A stretch of DNA of 6,016 nt, taken from NCBI GenBank assembly GCA_910585555.1, contig CAJUFU010000020.1, positions 1 through 6,016 of the forward strand, read 5' to 3'. The DNA comes from an uncultured Lachnospiraceae bacterium (GTDB lineage: Bacteria; Bacillota; Clostridia; Lachnospirales; Lachnospiraceae). Made by a program: the position numbers and the translations under genes. The notes beneath the pieces are model-generated. The model was not told the origin of the DNA. It made no database searches and was given only the letters and a program-made list of their open reading frames with translations. Positions 1 to 5,986 of this stretch are shown one piece after another; the stretch's first letter is position 1, and each line of letters opens with the position of its first letter.

Positions 1-105
1 CAAATTTACTATAATAAGAATTATATAAGATGTAGGCGGCCTTTTCAAGGAAAAGATACACTTTTCCCGGAGGAATTCCGCAAGGATACAGAAGCGTTAT
101 GGTAA
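1..105 (+). CDS. Possible 3' end of an upstream gene (partial, unrecognised)
   Basis: Frame 1 is open from the first base to a TAA at 103-105, giving 34 residues that end in FPEEFRKDTEALW. The later part has a plausible protein composition (mixed charged and aromatic residues), while the first 30 bases are very AT-rich. No start is visible, because the gene would begin before the contig. Frame 2 is also open, from 29 to a TAG at 125-127, so the reading frame is not decided by openness alone. I do not recognise the product. The alternative is that the stretch is non-coding leader containing the inverted repeats listed separately. Confidence 0.3.
   Translation, partial: QIYYNKNYIRCRRPFQGKDTLFPEEFRKDTEALW
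40..67 (+). repeat. Overlapping inverted repeats (two mutually exclusive hairpins)
   Basis: CTTTTC (41-46) is complementary to GAAAAG (50-55) with a 3-nt loop. GGAAAAG (49-55) is also perfectly complementary to CTTTTCC (61-67) with a 5-nt loop. The central GAAAAG can therefore pair with either flank but not with both. The second hairpin has 7 bp. No T-tract follows, so it is not an intrinsic terminator. If frame 1 really codes here, these repeats lie inside the end of that gene and may have no role. Confidence 0.4.
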
Positions 106-126
106 GGACGTTCCTCTGATTCCATA
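98..126 (+). repeat. Nested inverted repeat in the leader
   Basis: TATGG (98-102) pairs with CCATA (122-126), enclosing AGGA (105-108) and TCCT (112-115) around a 3-nt loop. It overlaps the stop codon of the possible upstream gene. There is no following run of T, so it does not look like an intrinsic terminator. It could be part of a structured transcript or chance; the stems are only 4-5 bp. Confidence 0.3.
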
Positions 127-137
127 GGCGGATGTGC

Positions 138-168
138 GGTAAGATTGCGTTTGCCGGCAGGGTGTGGT
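138..168 (+). repeat. Imperfect direct repeat, copy A
   Basis: This stretch holds GGTAAGATTGC followed by GTTTGCCGGCAG and then TGGT. The same blocks recur in the same order at 221-252 with small insertions and deletions; the common cores are AAGATTGC, GTT-GC, GGCAG and TGGT. Copy A overlaps the candidate promoter, covering its -35 and the start of its -10, so it could be an operator. It could also be an old duplication or chance. Confidence 0.35.
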
Positions 169-173
169 ATTAT
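145..173 (+). promoter_or_regulatory. Candidate sigma-A promoter with extended -10
   Basis: A -35-like TTGCGT (145-150) is separated by exactly 17 bp from a -10-like TATTAT (168-173). TG at 165-166, one base before the -10, forms an extended -10. Transcription would begin near 180, leaving a leader of about 85 nt before the potassium channel gene. It is the best placed promoter-like element upstream of the operon, and no comparable one was found in the gaps between later genes. It was called by eye from consensus match and spacing only. Confidence 0.5.
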
Positions 174-220
174 GGGTAACGTATTGAAGTACTATATATA
201 GCAAGCTGTTGTACGTATAC

Positions 221-252
221 GGTGAAGATTGCAAGACCGTTGCGGCAGTGGT
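221..252 (+). repeat. Imperfect direct repeat, copy B
   Basis: This is the partner of copy A: GGTGAAGATTGC, a short insertion, then GTTGCGGCAG and TGGT. The offset between the AAGATTGC cores is 84 bp (141 and 225). Part of copy B can also form a 5-bp hairpin: ACGGT (219-223) with ACCGT (236-240). It lies just upstream of the ribosome binding site of the channel gene, so in RNA it could affect access to that site. Confidence 0.35.
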
Positions 253-254
253 TT

Positions 255-260
255 AGAAGG
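255..260 (+). promoter_or_regulatory. Ribosome binding site of the potassium channel gene
   Basis: AGAAGG at 255-260 precedes two consecutive ATG codons, at 266 (5-nt gap) and 269 (8-nt gap). Spacing slightly favours the second ATG, and the first is kept as the conventional call; the products differ by one methionine. Confidence 0.6.
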
Positions 261-265
261 CGTAG

Positions 266-1618
266 ATGATGAATAGAAAATATATCAAAAAAAGACTTTC
301 CTCTTCCCGCATTATTCTGCTGGGGTTTCTGGGGGTGATTCTTGGCGGGACCCTGTTGTTGATGCTTCCCTGGGCCACCGCCAGGCGGGGCGGCGCTTCT
401 TTCCTGGATGCGTTGTTTGTGGCCACCTCGGCCACCTGCGTGACGGGACTGGTGACCCAGGATACGGCCACTTACTGGTCTTTGTTTGGCAAGGCCGTGA
501 TTCTTTTGTTAATTCAGATCGGCGGTCTGGGAGTGATTACCATTGCGGTGTCCGTGGCCAGATTTTCCGGCCGTAAGATTGGGCTGATGCAGCGAAGCAC
601 CATGCAGGAAGCCATCGCAGCGCCTCAGATGGGCGGTATCGTGCGGCTGACCGGCTTTATCTTGAAAATGGTGGTGGCCATCGAAGTTCTTGGCGCCATA
701 GCGCTGATGCCTCCCATGATTATGGAGTTTGGCCTGGTAAGGGGAATCGGCTATGCGGTGTTTCATTCCATATCGGCGTTTTGTAACGGGGGATTTGATC
801 TGATGGGCGTCAAGGCGCAGTATTCTTCGCTGACTTCCTATCTGGGCAATCCGCTGATCAATATTGTGATCATGGTTCTGATTGTGGTGGGCGGTATCGG
901 TTTCTTAACTTGGGACGATATCAGAAGAAACCGCTTTCATCTGCGCAGGTATCGGATGCAGAGTAAGGTCATTTTGTGCGTGACGGCTTTTCTGCTCGTC
1001 CTGCCGGCGGTATACTTTTATTTCTGCGAGTTTAGCGGGAGCTGCTGGTCCGGGATGAGTGTGCAGGAAAAGGTTTTGGCTTCCGCATTTCAGTCGGTGA
1101 CAGCCCGCACGGCCGGCTTCAACACGGTGGATTTATCCAAGCTCACGGAGGCCGGACAGATGATCTTTATTCTGTTGATGTTAATTGGCGGATCGCCCGG
1201 TTCTACGGCCGGCGGTATGAAAAATACCACCTTTGCGGTGCTGTTTGCCACGGCCATTGCGGTGTTTCGCAGAAGGCCGAACGCCCATATTTTTGGCAGG
1301 AGAATCCCCAATGACACGGCCCATTACGCGGCTACCGTCCTGCTTTTGTATACGGTATTGTTTTTGGCGGGCGGGATTTTTATCAGCTATCAGGAAGGAA
1401 TGCCCATCATGCCGGCGCTGTTTGAGGCGGCCTCCGCCATCGGTACGGTGGGCGTGACTTTAGGCATTACGCCCACATTGAGCGCCGCTTCTAAGGTGGT
1501 TTTGATCTTATTGATGTTCTGGGGCCGGGTGGGCGGCATGACCATTGTCTATGCGGCATTGGCAACGAAACACCCCTATGTCTCCGAGTTCCCGCAGGAA
1601 AAGATTACGGTGGGATAA
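266..1618 (+). CDS. ktrB: TrkH/KtrB-type potassium uptake channel subunit
   Basis: Integral membrane subunit of a Ktr/Trk potassium uptake system, which lets K+ in through a channel-like pore gated by a cytoplasmic RCK partner (the next gene). The 450 residues match the KtrB length class. All four selectivity-filter loops are visible: TCVTGL (57-62), CNGGF (173-177), TAGFN (282-286) and TVGVT (394-398), each with its filter glycine. The segment GGSPGSTAGGMK (308-319) is the flexible intramembrane loop that acts as the gate in KtrB. GRVGGMT near residue 420 carries the conserved late arginine of the family. Hydrophobic helices flank every loop, and a basic N-terminus (KYIKKR) favours a cytoplasmic start. 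The family is usually driven by, or dependent on, Na+ in KtrB members; that is family knowledge, not seen here. The symbol could equally be trkH. The gene is intact, and the likely promoter is just upstream. Confidence 0.95.
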   Translation: MMNRKYIKKRLSSSRIILLGFLGVILGGTLLLMLPWATARRGGASFLDALFVATSATCVTGLVTQDTATYWSLFGKAVILLLIQIGGLGVITIAVSVARFSGRKIGLMQRSTMQEAIAAPQMGGIVRLTGFILKMVVAIEVLGAIALMPPMIMEFGLVRGIGYAVFHSISAFCNGGFDLMGVKAQYSSLTSYLGNPLINIVIMVLIVVGGIGFLTWDDIRRNRFHLRRYRMQSKVILCVTAFLLVLPAVYFYFCEFSGSCWSGMSVQEKVLASAFQSVTARTAGFNTVDLSKLTEAGQMIFILLMLIGGSPGSTAGGMKNTTFAVLFATAIAVFRRRPNAHIFGRRIPNDTAHYAATVLLLYTVLFLAGGIFISYQEGMPIMPALFEAASAIGTVGVTLGITPTLSAASKVVLILLMFWGRVGGMTIVYAALATKHPYVSEFPQEKITVG

Positions 1619-1680
1619 GGCAGAAGGAAGCCTGTAGGAGAATGGGCATGGCAGGTAGGTTATACGATAAAAATATGGAT

Positions 1681-1686
1681 GGAGGA
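1681..1686 (+). promoter_or_regulatory. Ribosome binding site of the KtrA gene
   Basis: GGAGGA at 1681-1686 lies 5 nt before the ATG at 1692, a strong site that fixes this start. The 73-bp gap from 1619 shows no terminator hairpin or convincing promoter, so the gene is probably co-transcribed with the channel gene. Confidence 0.8.
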
Positions 1687-1691
1687 TTTTT

Positions 1692-2339
1692 ATGAAATCA
1701 ATCTTACTGGTCGGCCTTGGCAGGTTTGGCCGTCATATCGCAGAGAAATTAAATGAACTTGGCCATCAGGTGATGGCGGTGGATAAGAAGGAAGACCGGG
1801 TGGACATGATTCTGCCTGTGGTGACCAATGCCCAGATCGGAGACAGTACCAACGCAGATTTCCTACGGTCATTGGGAATCCGCAATTTCGATCTGTGTAT
1901 CGTGGCCATCGGCGATGATTTTCAGGGGTCCTTAGAGACCACCTCCCTGCTAAAGGAGCTGGGAGCAAAGCTGGTAGTCTCCCGGGCGGCGGGGGATGTG
2001 CAGGCCAAATTCTTACTGCGAAACGGGGCGGATGAGATTGTCTATCCGGAGAAACAGCTTGCCAGCTGGACGGCCATACGCTACAGTGCCGATCACATTT
2101 TTGATTATATAGAATTGGATGAGGAACATGCCATTGTGGAAGTGTCTGTGCCGCAGGAATGGGCGGACAAGACGATTGGGGAGCTGGATGTGCGCAAACG
2201 TTACGGGCTCAATATCATGGCCCTGAAGAAGGATGAGCGGATGAATCTGGCAATTACGCCGGGTACCAGAGTGTCCAGCGATCATACCCTGCTGGTGCTA
2301 GGGACCATGAAACAAGTGCAGAAGGTGTTCCACATTTGA
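1692..2339 (+). CDS. ktrA: TrkA/KtrA-type potassium channel regulatory subunit (RCK)
   Basis: Cytoplasmic gating ring subunit that binds nucleotide and opens or closes the KtrB pore encoded just upstream. The 215 residues correspond to one RCK unit, as in KtrA, not the doubled form of enterobacterial TrkA. The N-terminal Rossmann half (about 1-120) shows GLGRFG (8-13) after a first beta strand, an acidic D31 at the end of the second strand (typical of NAD(H)/ATP ribose contact), GDST (50-53), and the YPE signature (118-120). The C-terminal RCK_C half (about 135-215) contains TIGELDVRKRYGLNIMALK (161-179). In KtrA proteins of Firmicutes this half can bind cyclic di-AMP, and the R/YG/N pattern resembles the region used there, so c-di-AMP control is a reasonable inference. 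Order is channel then regulator. The stop lies 15 bp before the next gene. Confidence 0.94.
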   Translation: MKSILLVGLGRFGRHIAEKLNELGHQVMAVDKKEDRVDMILPVVTNAQIGDSTNADFLRSLGIRNFDLCIVAIGDDFQGSLETTSLLKELGAKLVVSRAAGDVQAKFLLRNGADEIVYPEKQLASWTAIRYSADHIFDYIELDEEHAIVEVSVPQEWADKTIGELDVRKRYGLNIMALKKDERMNLAITPGTRVSSDHTLLVLGTMKQVQKVFHI

Positions 2340-2343
2340 TAGA

Positions 2344-2348
2344 GAGGG
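2344..2348 (+). promoter_or_regulatory. Ribosome binding site deciding the start of the binding-protein gene
   Basis: GAGGG at 2344-2348 is the only Shine-Dalgarno-like element in the 15-bp gap. Measured from GAGG, it is 7 nt before GTG (2355), 10 nt before TTG (2358), and 5 nt before an out-of-frame ATG (2353). That ATG meets a stop after two codons (ATG TGT TGA). GTG is therefore the preferred start, with TTG a possible alternative. Confidence 0.55.
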
Positions 2349-2354
2349 AAGTAT

Positions 2355-3542
2355 GTGTTGAGGAAAGAGCATTCTGCGGAACATAGAAAATGGAATAGGA
2401 ATCCGAATACCTGGATTATGCTGCTTACGATTGTCTGTGTGGCGGCCACGCTTGTGATGGCGGTTTATGTGTTGTGGTTTTATCAAAACAGTTATTATGA
2501 AGAGACGGAACAGGCGGTGTATGATAAGTATTATATGATGATCACGGAAGACAATAAATCCTCCATCTGGCGGTCTATTTATCAGGGGGCCAAGAAGCAG
2601 GCGCTGGAAGAGAATGTGTATGTGGACTGGCTGGGAGAAGAGCTGTTCCAGGATTACAGCGTGGAAGAACAGATGGAGATTGCCATTGCCTCCGGGGTGG
2701 ATGGTATTATTGTGACGGCCAATGAAAATGATGAAATGACTGAATTGGTCAATAGAGCGGCAGAAGCGGAAATTCCTGTGGTCACACTCTATGGGGATAA
2801 CACCCAGAGCGCCCGTTGCAGTTTCGTGGGGATTGGCAGTTACAATCTGGGGCATGAGTACGGGCGGCTGGCCCTGCAGATTATCCGGGAGAAATTGGTG
2901 GGGCAGACCGAATCCCTATCCTTAGATATGCCGGCGGAGCAGACGGCGGAAGATACTGTGGCAATGTCACCGGGTCCGGCGTATGTGATCAATGAGGTAA
3001 AGATGGGAAGCAGTGAGCGTCCTGTGCGGGTGGCCGTACTGGTCAATGCCTATGCCCAGGGATTAGACCAGAATATTCTCTGTTCCGGTATCCAGGAGAC
3101 CATCGAGCAGGAGCGGGGAGAAAGCCTGGAGATTGAGCTGATGCTTTTGACTGTGGATGACACCAATGCCTTCTCTGCGGAAGAGTCTATCCGGGATATT
3201 TTCATGGAAAAAGAGATTCCGGACATTATCATCTGTCTGAATGAACTGAATACCACCTGTGTCTATCAGGCGGTGGTGGATTACAATAAAGTGGGAGAGG
3301 TCAATATCCTGGGTTATTATGATTCTGACACCATTATCAATGCGATTGACAGAAATGTCATTTATGCTACGGCAGCCATCGACACGGAACAGATGGGGAG
3401 ATTTTGCATCAATGCCCTGCAGGAATATCATGCGCTTGGCTATACCAGTCAATATTTCACAGCGGATATCCGGCTCATCCAGAAGGCGGATGTGGAAGGA
3501 TATCTGGAGAAAGGAGACCAGGCCGATGAGAGTGATGGATAA
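2355..3542 (+). CDS. Membrane-anchored periplasmic-binding-protein-like sugar sensor
   Basis: Probable extracellular ligand receptor of the Peripla_BP_4 (ribose/galactose-binding, LacI-like) fold, 395 residues from a GTG start. A basic N-terminus (residues 3-15) precedes one hydrophobic segment at 20-43. There is no classical lipobox (the only nearby Cys, C28, follows Val) and no clear signal-peptidase site, so it is read as an uncleaved anchor with the binding domain outside. Lobe 1 (about 56-180) shows SGVDGIIVTAN (113-123), the IPVV strand (140-143) leading to D148, and VGIGSYNLGHEYG (158-170), all typical. Lobe 2 (about 223-375) shows PDIIICLNE (289-297), ILGYYDSD (318-325) and IDTEQMG (342-348). 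A linker of about 40 residues (183-222), rich in Glu, Ser and Pro, separates the lobes and is longer than usual. The stop overlaps the kinase start by 17 bp, implying coupled translation and a joint role. The ligand cannot be told from sequence. No transporter permease or ATPase is nearby, which favours sensing over uptake. Confidence 0.85.
   Translation: MLRKEHSAEHRKWNRNPNTWIMLLTIVCVAATLVMAVYVLWFYQNSYYEETEQAVYDKYYMMITEDNKSSIWRSIYQGAKKQALEENVYVDWLGEELFQDYSVEEQMEIAIASGVDGIIVTANENDEMTELVNRAAEAEIPVVTLYGDNTQSARCSFVGIGSYNLGHEYGRLALQIIREKLVGQTESLSLDMPAEQTAEDTVAMSPGPAYVINEVKMGSSERPVRVAVLVNAYAQGLDQNILCSGIQETIEQERGESLEIELMLLTVDDTNAFSAEESIRDIFMEKEIPDIIICLNELNTTCVYQAVVDYNKVGEVNILGYYDSDTIINAIDRNVIYATAAIDTEQMGRFCINALQEYHALGYTSQYFTADIRLIQKADVEGYLEKGDQADESDG
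3511..3516 (+). promoter_or_regulatory. Ribosome binding site deciding the kinase start
   Basis: AAGGAG at 3511-3516, inside the end of the binding-protein gene, is 9 nt before ATG 3526 and 18 nt before ATG 3535. This selects 3526. The same frame stays open upstream to 3259, but that extension is only an out-of-frame reading of the binding-protein gene. Confidence 0.75.
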
Positions 3543-5025
3543 AAGACGCAGTGTCTCCTTACAGTTTAAGATCAGCAGTATCTATATCCTCACCAATCTT
3601 CTGGTAATGATTGTTAACATTGTCCTTTTGATCGGCATTAACAACATGTCGGGCCGTCTGGACATGGTCTACCGGGATAACCTGCATCTGAACAATCTCT
3701 CGGACGCCCTGGGCAGCGTGCAGGACAACATGACGGACTATTTGAATGCCAAGACCACGGATGCGCTGGAAGAATATTACCGCAGTGAGCAGAATTACAG
3801 GACCATGGTGGCGGATTTAAATGACAGGATTACCGGCGTGCCCTTTGACCGCATGGAGCGCAATATCCGGAATATGTCGGACTCTTATCTGGAAGAGGTG
3901 GAGCAGACCATTGAGGCCAAGCGCGGCCGCAATGTGGAGAAATACAGGATTCACTATGAGAAGGCAACCCAGATGTATGAGTATACGGATACTTATATTT
4001 CGAATTTGAATTTGGAAAAATTCCGCAGCAACTCCGAACGCTACAGCGATCTGCTCAAGCGGTTTAGGCTTTTTGAGTCAGTATCCCTGATTGCCATGCT
4101 CTTGGTGATGGCCAGCAATGTCTGTATTATCATCCGGTTTGTGGGTACGCTGATTGGTCCCTTAAAGAAACTGGCGGGTTCGGCCAACGAGGTGGCCAAG
4201 GGGAACTTTGAAATAGCGCTTTTGCCGGTGGAATCCGAGGATGAGGTAGGGGTGGTGACAGGCGCTTTTAACTCTATGGTGGTGAGCATCGGCAGATATA
4301 TCGAAAGAATCAGGGAGAGTATGGAAGCCGAGCGGGCCTTAAAGGAGCGGGAGCTTCTGATGGAAGGGCATTTAAAGGATGCCAGGCTGAAATATCTGCA
4401 GGCCCAGATCAACCCCCATTTTCTGTTCAATACCTTGAATGCCGGGGCTCAGCTTGCCATGATGGAGGGGGCGGACCGGACTTACGAGTATGTGCAGAAG
4501 GTGGCCCAGTTTTATCGTTATAATATGAAGAAAAGCGAAGAGACCGTGACGATTGCGGAGGAGATAGAGATGGTGGACTCCTATATCTATATCCTGAATG
4601 TGCGCTTTGCAGGCGATATCCATTATGAAAAGTATATTGACAAGTCCCTTCTGGGGGTGGAGATGCCGGGTATGATCTTACAGCCTGTGGTGGAGAACTG
4701 TGTCAATCACGGGATTCACGAAATGGGCGGTAAAGGAATCATCTGTCTGTCCCTTTACGGCAAAGGAGAGAAGGTCTGCATCAGTGTGAAGGACAATGGA
4801 GTAGGAATGACGCAGGATACGATTCGTAAAGTGATGAGCGGCACCTACAGGGAAGACAACATGACGGCCGGGTCCAACGGGATTGGCATGGACAATGTGA
4901 TCTCCCGCATGAAACTTTTTACAGGCAGCGAGGACGTGATGGTCATTAGGAGCGGGGGCAAAGACCAGGGGACAGAGGTATGTCTGTACCTGTCCGGACA
5001 AGACGGCAAAAGAGCGTCGTCGTAA
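3526..5025 (+). CDS. YesM/LytS-type sensor histidine kinase
   Basis: Membrane histidine kinase of 499 residues that would autophosphorylate and pass phosphate to the response regulator encoded next. Order of parts: short basic N-terminus; transmembrane segment 1 (about 16-38); an extracytoplasmic region (about 39-183) that is polar, rich in Glu/Arg/Asn/Tyr and probably helical; transmembrane segment 2 (about 185-206); a HAMP linker (about 204-256, with P212 and DEVG at 239-242); a coiled stretch (about 258-290); the His_kinase dimerisation segment with QINPHFLFNTLN (294-305), H298 being the phosphoacceptor; and the ATPase domain with N box LQPVVENCVNHG (385-396), DNGVGM (423-428) and NGIGMDNVISRM (451-462). 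All key residues are present, so it should be active. The outer region has no recognised sensor domain such as Cache, which fits sensing through the anchored binding protein encoded directly upstream. The gene overlaps that one by 17 bp and is followed 51 bp later by the regulator. Confidence 0.93.
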   Translation: MRVMDKRRSVSLQFKISSIYILTNLLVMIVNIVLLIGINNMSGRLDMVYRDNLHLNNLSDALGSVQDNMTDYLNAKTTDALEEYYRSEQNYRTMVADLNDRITGVPFDRMERNIRNMSDSYLEEVEQTIEAKRGRNVEKYRIHYEKATQMYEYTDTYISNLNLEKFRSNSERYSDLLKRFRLFESVSLIAMLLVMASNVCIIIRFVGTLIGPLKKLAGSANEVAKGNFEIALLPVESEDEVGVVTGAFNSMVVSIGRYIERIRESMEAERALKERELLMEGHLKDARLKYLQAQINPHFLFNTLNAGAQLAMMEGADRTYEYVQKVAQFYRYNMKKSEETVTIAEEIEMVDSYIYILNVRFAGDIHYEKYIDKSLLGVEMPGMILQPVVENCVNHGIHEMGGKGIICLSLYGKGEKVCISVKDNGVGMTQDTIRKVMSGTYREDNMTAGSNGIGMDNVISRMKLFTGSEDVMVIRSGGKDQGTEVCLYLSGQDGKRASS

Positions 5026-5060
5026 TACTGTGAAAAGACAAAGAGCAGAGAGAAAGCCAG

Positions 5061-5066
5061 GGGAGG
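5061..5066 (+). promoter_or_regulatory. Ribosome binding site of the response regulator gene
   Basis: GGGAGG at 5061-5066 is 10 nt before ATG 5077, supporting that start. The 51-bp purine-rich gap after the kinase (5026-5076) has no hairpin or promoter-like pair, consistent with one transcript. Confidence 0.7.
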
Positions 5067-5076
5067 ACAGGGATAA

Positions 5077-5986
5077 ATGAGCGCAGGAAACCGCTATAAG
5101 ATTATGCTGGCGGACGATGAGGGGATTGTGATCGATTCCCTGAAATTCATTATAGAAAAAGAGTTCGGCGACGCCTGTACGATTGAGTATGCCAAGACGG
5201 GCAGGAGCGTCATTGAACTGGCGGAAACCTATCGGCCGGACATTGCCATCATGGATATCCAGATGCCCGGCATCAACGGCATTGAGGCCATGCGGGAGAT
5301 ACGGGAGAACAATCACAGAGTGGTCTTTATTGTCATGTCCGCCTATGATAAATTTGATTATGCCAAGGAGGCCATTAAACTGGGCGTTCTGGAATATATC
5401 ACCAAACCCATGGAACGCACCAGGATTATTGCGGCCCTGACCCGTGCCATGGAGCAGATCGATAAGGAGCGGACCAAGAGAAGGAATGACCTGATGATTC
5501 GGGAAAAGCTGGAGACCGTCATGCCCATCATTGAGAGCGGGCTGGTCTACAACATGCTTTTTCAGGAACATTTCACGGAAGATATTGAGAATTATAAGAA
5601 TCTGCTGGGGATTACCCAGGATCAGGCATATATGCTGGCCGTGGTCTGCGGCGAGACCCAGGAGGGAAACCATATGACCAATGCCGTGGGCAGCAGTGTG
5701 AAGATACAGGAACACGATAAGGTGGTGCGGGAATGTATCAAAGAATATTATCCGGGCGCCATTCTGGGCACTGCCATGGCCAATAAACTGGCGGTGATGG
5801 TTCCCTGCAAAGAGCAGAAGCTGACCTACAATGAGCGGATTGCCATCATCGAAAAGTCCAGGGAGCTTGTGCGGGAGCTGCGCAAAAGGACGGACATCAG
5901 TTTCCGCATCGGCATCAGCTCCATCCAGCGGATAGAAGAAGCCAGGAATTCCTATAAGGAAGCTTTAAATGCACTGATCATGACCA
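5077..5986 (+). CDS. YesN-type response regulator, 3' end missing
   Basis: Cytoplasmic response regulator, partner of the upstream kinase; 303 complete genuine codons are present before the contig runs into adapter sequence. The receiver domain (about 7-125) has the acidic pair D13-D14, phosphoacceptor D60 in MDIQMPG (59-65), S88 in the conserved switch position, and K110 in ITKP (108-111). A charged helical linker (about 117-145) follows. Residues about 150-303 resemble the middle region of YesN-like and CdaR-like regulators, a degenerate GGDEF-like fold: note FRIGISS followed by IEEARNSYKEALNAL. Full-length relatives normally end with an AraC-type helix-turn-helix DNA-binding domain of about 100 residues, which would lie beyond this contig. 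The truncation is an assembly effect, not a pseudogene. Probable targets are transport or catabolic genes for the sensed nutrient, none of which is in the window. Confidence 0.9.

Noticed and set aside
10..15. TATAAT in the first bases as an operon promoter
   Set aside because: The -35 would fall before the contig start and cannot be seen. The surrounding AT-rich sequence gives such hits easily, and the pair at 145-173 is better supported.
1..265. ydaO-type c-di-AMP riboswitch before the potassium genes
   Set aside because: Such switches often precede ktr genes, but I find none of the conserved blocks that I know for this class. The region has short hairpins only.
1619..1691. Possible terminator or promoter between the two potassium genes
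   Set aside because: No stem followed by a T run and no spaced -35/-10 pair were found; it is a plain 73-bp gap ending in a strong ribosome site.
2298..2855. Antisense open frame (185 codons) opposite the binding protein
   Set aside because: It shares bases with a strongly supported + strand gene and yields a His/Ile-rich sequence without a recognisable domain.
3259..3525. Upstream extension of the kinase frame
   Set aside because: These 89 codons only read the binding-protein gene in another frame. A ribosome site and methionine at 3526, right before the first membrane segment, give the expected start.
5010..5020. AAGAGCGTCGT at the end of the kinase gene, identical to an internal piece of the adapter
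   Set aside because: Only 11 bases match, the sequence on both sides differs from the adapter, and the reading frame and following gene are intact. Treated as coincidence, though reads across it would confirm there is no false join.
4678..5715. Long antisense open frame (345 codons) across the kinase end and the regulator start
   Set aside because: It runs opposite two genes with clear conserved motifs (ENCVNHG, DNGVGM, the receiver aspartate and ITKP), has no ribosome site I can see, and its His-rich, low-complexity composition is that of a shadow frame.
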